Below, piece by piece: positions 15,377-24,933 of a stretch of DNA of 64,000 bases. This DNA comes from an uncultured Tenacibaculum sp. Its GTDB lineage: Bacteria; Bacteroidota; Bacteroidia; Flavobacteriales; Flavobacteriaceae. Made by a program: the position numbers and the translations under genes. The notes below the pieces were generated by a model. The model was given only the letters and a program-made list of their open reading frames with translations. It was not told the DNA's origin and did not search any database. The first letter of the stretch is position 1. Each line of letters opens with the position of its first letter. The stretch spans positions 248,001 through 312,000 of the forward strand of contig NZ_CANMAX010000003.1 of assembly GCF_947495995.1 (NCBI RefSeq), in the 5' to 3' direction.

Positions 15377-16972
15377 ATGGAACAAGAAACTATATTATTT
15401 ATCGTCGGATTATTGTTTGGAATGGGATTAGTATTTTCTAGCCTATTCAAGCTCACTCGCTACGCTTATGGCATCAATCTTTTATTGAGTGTTTTCTGTT
15501 TAGGAGTGCTTTTTAAAACGAATCGATATCTACTACAATCAATTGAACAGCTTCTTTACATAGGTTGTCCATTATTACTTCTCAATACAGTTTTATACGT
15601 TTTTTTACACAAGGAAAACGAAACATATAATGCAGACGATAAGTATTTAGTTCGTTTCAAAGTACAGCGAGGTAGCTTTAAAATTGACAACATCAAGCGC
15701 GGAGCTTCTATTATCGGTTCTGCAGGAAGTGGAAAAACCGAGAGTGTTGTTTTTAATTTACTGACTCATTTTAGCCAATATGGATTTTGTGGCGTGATAC
15801 ACGACTACAAACATTTTGAAATTACGGAAATGGCATATCCACTTTTTGAAAAACGTGGTATTGATTTTAGAGTCATTTCCTTTGATGATATCTATGACCG
15901 TGTGAATCCAATTGCACCACGATATATGCAAAATGAGGAAAGCGTGAATGAAGTAGCGCGCGTACTTATTGAAAATCTTTTAGAGCAAAAGGAATCTGGA
16001 AGCACAGGTGCAAGTAAATTCTTTAACGATGCCGCAGAGGGATTGATTGGTGGTTTGATTTGGAAATTGCGCTGCTCATATCCAAAATACTGCACCTTAC
16101 CACATCTTATAGCGATTTACCAAATACTGGAAACAGATGACCTAATCGATTTTTTAAGTTCAAATACAACCTCTAGAGCAATGGCAGATGCTTTTATAAG
16201 TGGCAAGGATTCTGACCGACAAACGGCTGGAGTTAAAAGCACCCTGGCCAATGCGCTTAAAAAGATTAGTACGCAACGGATTTTTATGGTGCTCTCTGCC
16301 GATGATATTTCGTTGGACATTAATAGCCAGGAAGAATCATCCATTATATCTGTGGTGAATAATCCAAAATACGAAACTGCTTACTCGCCGATTATCGCCA
16401 CCATTATTCACACCATTACAAAACAAATGAGTGTAAGGAACTCAAAACATTCGTTTTTAATGATGGAAGAAGCGCCTACCATTCGATTACTAAATATGCA
16501 TCGTATTCCGGCAACATTGCGTAGCTATGATATAGCCACCATTTACGTAATGCAGGATAAAATTCAGAATGATATGATGTATGGAGACAAAGCTAGTAAA
16601 GCAATATTGAGTAACTTATCTTATCAGTTTTTCGGGAAAGTAAATGACCCTGACACGGCTAAATACTATGAGCGTTTTTTTGAACTCATTAAGCGAGAAA
16701 CTACGAGCGTAAATCGAGGGCATAATCTCAATTTTGACACTCGCATCACAACAGGCGAACGTGAAATCCCTAAAATTAGAGCAGACGTATTCTTTAGATT
16801 AAAGCAAGGTGAGTTTATCACATTTGCTGATGGTGAGGATAAGAAGGTACAGTTTAAGTTGGCTAAGATTGAGAAGCGGTTACCAAATAAAAAACAGGCA
16901 TTTACTCAAGCTGATTTAGAGGCTAATTTTGAAAGAATTTATCGTGAGGTTAGGGGGATTTTTGACGAATAA
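15377..16972 (+). CDS. Type IV coupling protein (MobC/VirD4-like)
   Basis: Inner-membrane ATPase of 531 aa that links the relaxosome to the transfer channel. Two to three N-terminal membrane helices (residues 1-75) are followed by a P-loop NTPase: Walker A SAGSGKTES (about 114-122), Walker B FLMMEEAP (about 360) and a C-terminal FFGKVNDPDTAKYYERFF segment typical of TraG/VirD4 proteins. It is the last gene of the mob operon, and cargo genes begin 86 bases downstream. Confidence 0.88.
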   Translation: MEQETILFIVGLLFGMGLVFSSLFKLTRYAYGINLLLSVFCLGVLFKTNRYLLQSIEQLLYIGCPLLLLNTVLYVFLHKENETYNADDKYLVRFKVQRGSFKIDNIKRGASIIGSAGSGKTESVVFNLLTHFSQYGFCGVIHDYKHFEITEMAYPLFEKRGIDFRVISFDDIYDRVNPIAPRYMQNEESVNEVARVLIENLLEQKESGSTGASKFFNDAAEGLIGGLIWKLRCSYPKYCTLPHLIAIYQILETDDLIDFLSSNTTSRAMADAFISGKDSDRQTAGVKSTLANALKKISTQRIFMVLSADDISLDINSQEESSIISVVNNPKYETAYSPIIATIIHTITKQMSVRNSKHSFLMMEEAPTIRLLNMHRIPATLRSYDIATIYVMQDKIQNDMMYGDKASKAILSNLSYQFFGKVNDPDTAKYYERFFELIKRETTSVNRGHNLNFDTRITTGEREIPKIRADVFFRLKQGEFITFADGEDKKVQFKLAKIEKRLPNKKQAFTQADLEANFERIYREVRGIFDE

Positions 16973-17058
16973 ACTATTGTTTTCTGAGGATAAAAGGACT
17001 CATATATCTATTATTAAAAATGATATGAATATCTTTAGAAAATAATATTTACAATAAT

Positions 17059-20000
17059 TTGAGTTCAAAAAAACAAACTAATGTTGGTCCTAGAGATTAT
17101 AAGATTTCAGATATCAAAAGGCTCTTTGCACTCTCTGGAAATCAATGTTCAAAACCAGAATGTACAAGAGCATTAATTGCCGAGGATGGATTGACGGTAA
17201 TAGCTAAGATTTGTCATATTGAAGCGGCGAAAAAAGGTGGAGCTAGATATAGAGAAGATATGGACGATGATGAAAGAAGGTCTTATGAAAACCTTATTCT
17301 ACTATGTGATGAGCATCATCAAACTATAGATAATAAGGCAAATAAAGATGAATTTACAACGCCTATCTTAAAAGATTGGAAAGAGAAGCATACTTCAAAA
17401 AATACCGCAACTTCTTATTCTCCTAGCGAACATATCATAGAGCATTTTATTGAAATCACGAAATTGCATTATGCAAAATTAGATAGTATTGATGGACCAT
17501 ATGCACCTGTAATCTCTTATGAGTATGTTTCAAGAGAAATAGAGACAACTTTCTTACCTATCTTAGAAGAAAAAAGTTGTTTGTTGCTAACAGGTATTTC
17601 TTTTTGTGGTAAGTCAGAAATGGCTCGTAATTTAGCGAACTACTATTATCAGAAAGGCTACATCTATAAGCGAGTTTCCAATGTTAGAGATGCAGGTTCA
17701 TTTTTAGAATCAGTTGGTACGAATAGGGTTTGTTTCCTTGAAGACCCATTTGGTCATATGTTGGGCGATGAGAAGCCAAATGAGCTTAAGCGTTTACAAG
17801 ACCTTCTTCAAAATATACAAGAGAATCATAAACTGATTATTACTTCCAGAAAAGAAATTGTACAATCCATATTTGGTACTTCTAGTCTTATGGAATGCCA
17901 AATAGAAAGCAACAGTTGGTACGATATAACCGTTAGTGATATTTCTTTTTTAAATAAAATATGGAGTAACATTGTCGCTAAGCGTGAACTCAAAGAAGAA
18001 AATGTAGTTAATGTAAGAACTCTACTTTCTTCAAATAAATTACTTCAACCTGGACAGTTAGTTTATTTGGCAAAACTTCCTGATTTAAAATCTAAAGTTT
18101 ATGATACTAATAGGCTGTACCAAATAGCACAAATAGATGCGAGAGAGTTCAGACAAGCTATAATTAATATCGACGATTACACTTGGAAAATCTTTTTGTT
18201 GCTTGGTTTGGGATGTGATACTATTAATGGGTGTACTTATGAAGATTTGCGATATGCATTAGATTCTAACAAAAAAGAATGTTCATTAGAGCCTAAAAGA
18301 GAGGGATTAAGTTCTTTCTTGGGAAAAGAGCCTACAGATTTTGTATTTCCAGATTACCCCGATACCACAAATGATATAGACGGATATGAACGGGGAATTA
18401 ACCTCTTGGAAGAACGTGGTTATGTACGTTTAGAGCATAATGAATATGTATTTACACATCCTCAGTATCGAGAAATAGCAAGAGGGTTTATAAGAAATAT
18501 GAACGCTATTAAACAAAGGAAAATTCTTCCTTTTATTCATAATTTGCTTACTTGTCTTAACTCAGAAGTAGCATACAATACAGCTAAAAATTTAGAGCTC
18601 ATATTTAAAAACTTTAATGTCACTTTTTCGACAGAGTTAACTAAAACGGTTTTCGATGTAAGTGAAAGTAGCTATTTCCCAAAAGTTTTAGACCAGTGTT
18701 ACCTTTATTTATTGCAAAATTTCAGGGCGAATAATGTAGAAGAGTATCAACAAGGTTTATTGTTTAAACTGCAATCATCCACGGATAATTCCAATATTGT
18801 TTTTATTGAAGGAAAGCCAATAAAATATAGAGCTGTAAGTTCATTGTCACAGTTATTTATTTCCTCTGAATTGCCATATTCGAGAATACTTGAAAATATC
18901 AATAATGCAGAACCAGTTTCATCTGAAAATATTTGGAGTACGCTTTTATCAGTGAATAGACTTGAAGAAGAATTGAGCATAGAGTTTTTAGAATATGCTT
19001 TTAAGAACAATGAAGTTTTTATAAGAAACTTGGCTGCATACAATTACTTTTTAAATGTCAATAAGTTTCACGACTCTATACTTAAAGACAAAATATTGAT
19101 TGATGAACAACCTTCAGTTCTTTTTTATGCACTTAAGGGTTTCTTACAAGGAATCCCAAATAATGGTAAGTATCTAAATAAGGAATTGATGGAAAGGTTT
19201 CTTTATTTTTTCAATAATGATGAAATATTCTGTATTCGTTCAAGTAATCTAATGACAAACTTTTCAACAGATTATGCATCAGATAGTATTGATTGGAAGG
19301 TAATAAATCACAATCGTAAATTTTGGGTTTGGCGCATTTGGGCTGATTTGTTTATTGCTTTTATGAAGACTTTTCCAAAGAATGCAAGGTTTTCACATAC
19401 TCCTCGCTTTTCTGGAATGATGACCAGAGCTAAAGAGTTTGTTTATCCTGAACAAGCAGTAAAGATTTCTAAAGGTTTACTTGGTTATATAGAAGCAAAT
19501 TTAAAGACAAGAGTTCCTGATAACTTTGAAATGCATTTAATGGATTTCTTAATAGATGCAACTCAAGAAAAACCACATTTAAGGCTAACTGTTTTTAAGA
19601 AACTCATTTCCAATCCATACACTACAACTTTTAATGGTTATAGTTTAAGTTGGGCAGTGAGTAGATGGGAATTATTGGAATTGAAGGAGAGACAGATTAT
19701 TATGGATTTGATTACTTCATCAAGAGTGGATGTAGATTGGCTAAAGGCTATTTTGATTAATTCTTGTTTAGAAGCACCTCCTGAATTACAGGAAATTATT
19801 TTTGGGCAAAGCGATTTATTATCTCAACCAATAGAGAATATTATTGCAAACATCCCAAAACCTTTTTTAGAAAAGTTAATCATTGTTTACTCTGGAAGAG
19901 ATGGCGCACTTGATGAAATTGGTCTGAGTCATCGTAACATATTATTGAAAAGTATCACACTACATATTGCCAAAAATAGTATTGAAATAGAATATGAAAA

Positions 20001-20634
20001 TTGTGTTTTACTATTCCTTACAGATATTCTAAATGGAATTAGGGAAGAAGAATGGGAAAATGTCAAAAGCGATTGGCTTCAAACAGTGCAGAGCAGTTCA
20101 AACATTGATAAGCTCGTTGAATTGGTTATAAATCAAGTGTCGCGTACTAGCTTTATCGTAAAGGAAACAAAGTATGTATTCAAATCAATAATTGATAAGT
20201 ACACAGAGTCTGGTAGAATTGATTATTTGGCTAATCTCATTGCAAATAATATTGAAAATTTGACATACACTTCTGGTGACCGAGATGTATTCTATGTGTT
20301 AGGTTCAAATAAGTTCTTATCAAAATTGGTTTTTCCGTTAATACCTAGAAATAATCTTCTGTTAAATCTATTAATCGGTTTGGAAAAGGATAAAGTTACC
20401 AATGACGATTTTAGAAAGTATCTTAAACCTATTATTGATGAGAAAAATGAGCCAATCCATTTTAGGTTGATATTTGATAAACTCAAAAAACTCTACAGCA
20501 AAAAACTACTTGAAGAAGATATTTTTGAACAGTTAAATACGATTCCGAATAATATAACTGAAAGGCAAAAAGAATATTTTGAAACTGAAGAAAGGACTGA
20601 AAAACTCAAAGACTTTATCTATTTCTTGAATTAG
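17059..20634 (+). CDS. HNH nuclease-STAND NTPase fusion, candidate defence protein
   Basis: A very large protein (1191 aa) read from a TTG start; the next in-frame Met is at residue 68, inside the nuclease domain. Residues about 25-95 form an HNH domain with Cys30, Cys35, CHIEAA (52-57) and NLILLCDEHHQTID (78-91). Residues about 150-400 are a STAND-type P-loop NTPase (nSTAND3-like) with Walker A GISFCGKS (179-186) and Walker B RVCFLEDPFG. The last 700 residues are helical without recognised domain, as expected for a sensor. The architecture (effector-NTPase-sensor) is that of anti-phage STAND proteins. A weak -7 element (TATCTTTA) lies upstream. The codon pattern is more AT-rich than the mob genes before it. 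Confidence 0.8.
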   Translation: MSSKKQTNVGPRDYKISDIKRLFALSGNQCSKPECTRALIAEDGLTVIAKICHIEAAKKGGARYREDMDDDERRSYENLILLCDEHHQTIDNKANKDEFTTPILKDWKEKHTSKNTATSYSPSEHIIEHFIEITKLHYAKLDSIDGPYAPVISYEYVSREIETTFLPILEEKSCLLLTGISFCGKSEMARNLANYYYQKGYIYKRVSNVRDAGSFLESVGTNRVCFLEDPFGHMLGDEKPNELKRLQDLLQNIQENHKLIITSRKEIVQSIFGTSSLMECQIESNSWYDITVSDISFLNKIWSNIVAKRELKEENVVNVRTLLSSNKLLQPGQLVYLAKLPDLKSKVYDTNRLYQIAQIDAREFRQAIINIDDYTWKIFLLLGLGCDTINGCTYEDLRYALDSNKKECSLEPKREGLSSFLGKEPTDFVFPDYPDTTNDIDGYERGINLLEERGYVRLEHNEYVFTHPQYREIARGFIRNMNAIKQRKILPFIHNLLTCLNSEVAYNTAKNLELIFKNFNVTFSTELTKTVFDVSESSYFPKVLDQCYLYLLQNFRANNVEEYQQGLLFKLQSSTDNSNIVFIEGKPIKYRAVSSLSQLFISSELPYSRILENINNAEPVSSENIWSTLLSVNRLEEELSIEFLEYAFKNNEVFIRNLAAYNYFLNVNKFHDSILKDKILIDEQPSVLFYALKGFLQGIPNNGKYLNKELMERFLYFFNNDEIFCIRSSNLMTNFSTDYASDSIDWKVINHNRKFWVWRIWADLFIAFMKTFPKNARFSHTPRFSGMMTRAKEFVYPEQAVKISKGLLGYIEANLKTRVPDNFEMHLMDFLIDATQEKPHLRLTVFKKLISNPYTTTFNGYSLSWAVSRWELLELKERQIIMDLITSSRVDVDWLKAILINSCLEAPPELQEIIFGQSDLLSQPIENIIANIPKPFLEKLIIVYSGRDGALDEIGLSHRNILLKSITLHIAKNSIEIEYENCVLLFLTDILNGIREEEWENVKSDWLQTVQSSSNIDKLVELVINQVSRTSFIVKETKYVFKSIIDKYTESGRIDYLANLIANNIENLTYTSGDRDVFYVLGSNKFLSKLVFPLIPRNNLLLNLLIGLEKDKVTNDDFRKYLKPIIDEKNEPIHFRLIFDKLKKLYSKKLLEEDIFEQLNTIPNNITERQKEYFETEERTEKLKDFIYFLN

Positions 20635-20683
20635 AGATTAGGTCTTTATATTAATTGTCGTTATAGTGTTCATTTCACTAACT

Positions 20684-20702
20684 AGTTGGTTTTTTACCAA
20701 CT
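20684..20702 (+). promoter_or_regulatory. Intergenic hairpin between STAND and CoiA-like genes
   Basis: AGTTGGT and ACCAACT form a perfect 7-bp stem with a five-T loop, nine bases before the GTG start of the downstream gene. No T-run follows, so it may tune translation or mRNA stability rather than terminate. Confidence 0.45.
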
Positions 20703-20711
20703 GAATTCAAA

Positions 20712-22187
20712 GTGTCTAAAAAGAAATTAATATTGTTAATCGCACTTAATAAAGAAGGAAATAGAATAAAAGCATTTAAAGGCGGGCTTGGCAAATGTCA
20801 AGTATGCAAAAATGATGTAAGGGCATACTGTGGTGAAATCAATATACACCATTGGAGGCACATTGATTTGGAAAAATGTGATTTCTGGAAAGAAAACGAA
20901 ACTGAGTGGCATCGTAAATGGAAAGAAGAATTTCCTGAAAATTGGCAAGAAGTTATTGTAAAAGACGGAGAGCAAATTCATAGAGCAGATATAAAGACCC
21001 CTTCTGGTTTAGTGGTAGAATTTCAAAATTCCTCTATTTCATCAGCAGATGTGAAAAAACGAGAGCGATTTTATGGTGATATGATTTGGCTCATTAATGC
21101 CGAAGAATTTAAAGAGAATTTTAATTTGTGGAGTGAAGTAAAAGCTCAACTTAGGTATTTAGAACAAACTAACTCTAGTTTTGATTATGACTATTATTAC
21201 TCAAAAGACAGTCACGAAGTAAGTTCCCTGAAAGAAGATATCTCAGAAACCGACAGTGACATTACATCGAATGAATATGAGGTGTCCAAGACTAAAAGAA
21301 TTATTCAGGAATTAAAAGAGCTAGAAGGAGATTTAAAACAGACTACTAATAGATTTTTCGAAGAATATTATGGATACTATAATCCAATGAAAAATTTCAA
21401 GTCTGATATAAAAGAAAGTTACCCTAAACTCTCTGATTTTCTGAAAGAACTGTCCAATTCATTTAAACACAAAAACGAGCTATTAGAAAAAATTGAATCT
21501 TTTGAAAAGTGCAAGATTGGCGAACTTGAAAATTTTTCTATTGTGGAATACAAGTTCATTAACTCAAAGCACTATAAAATCTGTAAAATGATTAAGAAAG
21601 AGACTATGAATTCTTTCTTTCCAGACGTAATAAATTTTACTTCTACTCAGGATTTTGAAAGGATGGCTCGAAATGAAAATTATATACTAATCATTGACTT
21701 TAGAACTATTAGAGAGAAGCTTGAATTGGAGTCTTTGAAGATAAAAGATGAAATTTCTAAGACTAAGAATGAATTGAAGAATCAAAAAAAAACTTTAAAA
21801 AATCAGATTAAGAAATACCTGAAAGCTGAGAAGTCTAATGCCAAAAATAGTTTAAAGAAACTGAAGGAGATGGAATTAGATTTACAAAATAAATTATATC
21901 ACCAAAAGGAAGAATTAAAAGAAATAAAGCGGCAAGAAAAAGAGGAAGAAATAGCCAGTAACGCTAGAGCAGCAAAAGAGGAGGAACTGCGCAGATATAG
22001 TATTATGAAAGATTACAAAGGCCTTTATGGTTATCATTGGAAGTATAAAAGAAAAACTTGGGACTTCTCTGAAAAACCGATTTATTTAGATTTTGGAAAC
22101 GCTATTTTTCATATTCAAAATAATTCTACACTTAAGAAAATGACACATCAAGAGTTTATTGATGGCGTTAAGTTTGATTTTAATTAA
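20712..22187 (+). CDS. CoiA-like nuclease with long coiled coil
   Basis: A 491-residue protein from a GTG start. The N-terminus has a Zn-finger-like CQVC (29-32) and CGEINIHHWRH (40-50), then EWHRKWKE and RADIKTPSGLVVEFQNSS (D93, E103, Q105), which matches the CoiA-like PD-(D/E)XK nuclease family. Residues about 190-430 are a Lys/Glu-rich coiled coil, and a short globular tail follows. Family members include the competence protein CoiA and nucleases of mobile elements. Lying 77 bases behind the HNH-STAND gene, on the same strand, it probably belongs to the same module. It converges with the next gene, overlapping by four bases. Confidence 0.75.
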   Translation: MSKKKLILLIALNKEGNRIKAFKGGLGKCQVCKNDVRAYCGEINIHHWRHIDLEKCDFWKENETEWHRKWKEEFPENWQEVIVKDGEQIHRADIKTPSGLVVEFQNSSISSADVKKRERFYGDMIWLINAEEFKENFNLWSEVKAQLRYLEQTNSSFDYDYYYSKDSHEVSSLKEDISETDSDITSNEYEVSKTKRIIQELKELEGDLKQTTNRFFEEYYGYYNPMKNFKSDIKESYPKLSDFLKELSNSFKHKNELLEKIESFEKCKIGELENFSIVEYKFINSKHYKICKMIKKETMNSFFPDVINFTSTQDFERMARNENYILIIDFRTIREKLELESLKIKDEISKTKNELKNQKKTLKNQIKKYLKAEKSNAKNSLKKLKEMELDLQNKLYHQKEELKEIKRQEKEEEIASNARAAKEEELRRYSIMKDYKGLYGYHWKYKRKTWDFSEKPIYLDFGNAIFHIQNNSTLKKMTHQEFIDGVKFDFN

Positions 22188-22558
22188 AAAGGACTCTTCT
22201 CCTTCAATCCCTTTTCGGTAACCAACCATTTACCATCCTTCATAACTAGCTTAAACGTTTCAGGCTTTTCCGCATATGCCGAAGAAAATTGTACCCAAGC
22301 GGTTTCACCATCTGATGTTTCGTTTAGGACTTTGAAATTTGAATTGCTTACTTCTGGGTCTCCAGGTGCCATAACATTCTGTATGGACATAAAAGAGGCG
22401 TAGCTATCGTCTGTGGTATGTTTCTTTAGAGTAGTATTTTTCTTTTCATAAAAGCTCTCGACTACAATCTTTGCAGTATCTGTATGTGATACTTGGGTCT
22501 GGCTGCAGGCCATTAGGACCAGCAGCATAACAAATAAGGGGATATGTTTCATCTTCAT
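22184..22558 (-). CDS. Small lipoprotein at end of tra operon
   Basis: A 124-residue lipoprotein (start MKMKHIPLF chosen because it begins one base after the traN stop). Signal peptide with lipobox LMAC, then a domain resembling the NTF2-like DUF4878 group (GETAWVQFSSAYAEKPETFKLVMKDGKWLV). It is probably anchored in the outer membrane or periplasm. As last gene of the tra operon it could serve in channel assembly or entry exclusion, which is inference from position only. Confidence 0.65.
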   Translation of the reverse strand: MKMKHIPLFVMLLVLMACSQTQVSHTDTAKIVVESFYEKKNTTLKKHTTDDSYASFMSIQNVMAPGDPEVSNSNFKVLNETSDGETAWVQFSSAYAEKPETFKLVMKDGKWLVTEKGLKEKSPF

Positions 22559-22559
22559 T

Positions 22560-23390
22560 CTAATTTGGATTATTGATATGTTCATTGGAGATTTTCAATT
22601 TTATATTGCGTTCCCCATTGGTTTCATTAAGCTCTAATACTACCGAACGTTCATTGCTTATGGAAAACTTAGGTAGTACATACACTAAGGTTTTGCTTTC
22701 GTTTTCTTTAATCTTTTCAGGTAGCTTGTATGTAAAATTTGGCTCTTGATATAGGCTTTGTAACGATTTTTTCTTTCCTTTTTTTCTGGTTTCAATTGAA
22801 AAGTTCAAGAAGTTCAAATCATAGTCTAAAGAAGACCTGTTTTCAATCTTGATAACGAAGTACAATTCCTCTTTATCAAAAACGATATTCTCAACGGTTA
22901 ATATGATACCGCTGTTTCGCTTTTTAAGTCTTCCAATACGCTCTTTTCGCTGTAATAAATACGAACAAAAACGCTCATAATATTTCGACTTATCGAAGCG
23001 AGGCTCTTGTTTTTTAGTTGTAGTTAGTTGGTCGTCCATTGGTTTTTCATTGCCAATGGAACTTGTTAAAGGAATAAAATAATTGAGCTTAGACAGCTCT
23101 TCCTTATACTTTACAATATACGAAAAAATTGACCCATTATTATTGATTATCAGTAAATTACTTTCGTTTCCCGGCTGCGCCTGAAGCAAGCCAAAGTATT
23201 GTTCTTGCTCTCTATTATAGGTGAATACAAAGTTCTCTGAACCCGTAATACCTTGTCGTATCGGATTAGGAAAAAACAGGGCAACATTGTTTTGGTCATT
23301 GGCATAAATGGTATCGAGAATTTCTCTTTGTTGCGCTTTCGCGAAAGCGGAAACAAAAACAAACGCTATGAGAATGATATACTTTTTCAT
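22560..23390 (-). CDS. traN: Conjugative transposon protein TraN
   Basis: A 276-residue periplasmic protein of the Bacteroidota TraN family (DUF4138), the VirB9-like part of the transfer channel core. It has a signal peptide (to about residue 19, ending AKAQ), a DTIYANDQNNVALFFPNPIRQGITGSENFVFTYN N-terminal domain split here by the SNLLIINNNGSIFSYIVKY segment, and a C-terminal beta-rich domain. Its start overlaps traM by four bases. The palindrome CGCTTTCGCGAAAGCG (23334-23349) lies inside its coding sequence. Confidence 0.9.
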   Translation of the reverse strand: MKKYIILIAFVFVSAFAKAQQREILDTIYANDQNNVALFFPNPIRQGITGSENFVFTYNREQEQYFGLLQAQPGNESNLLIINNNGSIFSYIVKYKEELSKLNYFIPLTSSIGNEKPMDDQLTTTKKQEPRFDKSKYYERFCSYLLQRKERIGRLKKRNSGIILTVENIVFDKEELYFVIKIENRSSLDYDLNFLNFSIETRKKGKKKSLQSLYQEPNFTYKLPEKIKENESKTLVYVLPKFSISNERSVVLELNETNGERNIKLKISNEHINNPN

Positions 23391-24316
23391 AATTGTGGTT
23401 TTAAAATAAGTTTGTAATTATTGACGATGGTAACTTTTACGTTCCGGTTACTACGCTGAAAGAGTTGTTTTACACCAGTTACTTGTGGTACTCCCGAGAT
23501 ATTAATATCGTTCACGATGTCTTCAACAACTTCACGTTTAGCATCAGCTCTAAAGCTGTTTTCTACATAGATGCCTTCGCTACCATCTTGTAAATCGAAG
23601 GCTTTAAGACTGACAGGCTCGTGTATAATGTTTGTAATTTCAATCATTGCCCGATTGGGTTGAAAACTTAAGAAGCCAAAAACAGGGGTGTTCTTCGGAA
23701 CGATTTTATTATTAATGAGTGCATCTTTGGCAAGTCGCATACGTAAGCGAAAATCTGCCTTGACCGTTTGGTTACCATCCACAACAACCTGAATGGTTGC
23801 ATCGGTTTTGGTATTAAGTATTTTCGGATTTTTCTGCGGGTTCGAAGCAAAGAATAATTGATGCTCCAAGCCTAATTCCTTGGCTGCAATTTCTTTTTCA
23901 ATTGGGGCAATGATTGTATCTATTGGTTTCGACTCTACTACTTTTGGTTGTGCAGTTGATTGATTGCGATAGGTCATTGCTTTATAGTCAATCTTACCAG
24001 AACTATAGATGCTATCTACAATGCGTTGCTTCTCTTTAATAAGATTATCTGGGTCGTAGAAGCCGAGGGAATCCAAATACTTTTCATCGTAAATGCTAGG
24101 CGCATTCGTTTCTCGTACCTCTTTGAGGTCATCAATAGCTTCTAATTTAGACGTATAATCTTCCTGCTCTTGCTGAAGCTCCGGTACTAATGTCTGTTTG
24201 AGATTTTCGGTTTCTGCTTCGTCATTACCTAGCATTAAAATGCTATATGAAACAATGAATAAAACAACAACACCGAGTATAGCCCCAAAGACAATTTTGT
24301 TTTTTTTAATCTTCAT
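23387..24316 (-). CDS. traM: Conjugative transposon protein TraM
   Basis: A 309-residue VirB10-like protein: one N-terminal membrane anchor (about 10-28), a Gln/Glu-rich periplasmic linker, then a C-terminal beta-barrel domain (about 150-309, with RLAKDALINNKIVPKNTPVFG and the VTIVNNYKLILKP end). It spans the periplasm in the transfer apparatus. It overlaps traN by four bases and traK by eleven. Confidence 0.9.
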   Translation of the reverse strand: MKIKKNKIVFGAILGVVVLFIVSYSILMLGNDEAETENLKQTLVPELQQEQEDYTSKLEAIDDLKEVRETNAPSIYDEKYLDSLGFYDPDNLIKEKQRIVDSIYSSGKIDYKAMTYRNQSTAQPKVVESKPIDTIIAPIEKEIAAKELGLEHQLFFASNPQKNPKILNTKTDATIQVVVDGNQTVKADFRLRMRLAKDALINNKIVPKNTPVFGFLSFQPNRAMIEITNIIHEPVSLKAFDLQDGSEGIYVENSFRADAKREVVEDIVNDINISGVPQVTGVKQLFQRSNRNVKVTIVNNYKLILKPQL

Positions 24317-24920
24317 AACTTATTTTTTTTAAAGTGTTTTCAAAGTAATTTGTGATGAGTAGTCCGTGTGTGTTTTTGGGATAGTTGCGGTCTACTACAA
24401 TGAGATTTCCAGTAGAGATAAGTTCATACGTATCGACTACAGTTCCTCTATTAATTTCAAAGACGGTTCTTGTTTTAAAGCCATAAATGTCTCCGTCAAT
24501 ATCTAGTTGTGATTCAATGCTCAACACTTTTTGAACCAGGGAAAATTGAAGTAATCTGTTATACACACCATCTGCTTTTTTCTGCCGGTATAGATTATCT
24601 ATAGAGCTATTTCCTAGCCATAAGGCTTTCTCTAAATTCTTTTCATAATTACTAGCGTCAATGTCGTAGAAATAGCTGTGGAAAAGTTCTAAGTGGGCTA
24701 AAGCCTCTACTTGAAAATTCTCTTTCTGCGCTACCCATTTTAGGGGGATTACTGTACCATCGGTATTAATAGCAAAGGCGCTGTTTAATGCTTTGTTATG
24801 GATGTCATAAACAATCCATCCACAAAAGGCACTAGAACCGAGGGCGCATAGAATCACAGCCAATACAATAAAGCGATTGATATTGAGTACTGCATAGATA
24901 TTTTTATATGATGTTTTCAT
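24306..24920 (-). CDS. traK: Conjugative transposon protein TraK
   Basis: A 204-residue VirB8-like protein. One membrane helix near the N-terminus (about 17-38) precedes a periplasmic domain with HLELFHSYFYDIDASNYEKNLEKALWLG, a strongly conserved TraK stretch. It nucleates assembly of the channel in type IV secretion. It lies between traM and traJ in the same order as in CTnDOT-type elements. Confidence 0.9.
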   Translation of the reverse strand: MKTSYKNIYAVLNINRFIVLAVILCALGSSAFCGWIVYDIHNKALNSAFAINTDGTVIPLKWVAQKENFQVEALAHLELFHSYFYDIDASNYEKNLEKALWLGNSSIDNLYRQKKADGVYNRLLQFSLVQKVLSIESQLDIDGDIYGFKTRTVFEINRGTVVDTYELISTGNLIVVDRNYPKNTHGLLITNYFENTLKKISYED

Positions 24921-24933
24921 AGTTGTATTTGCT

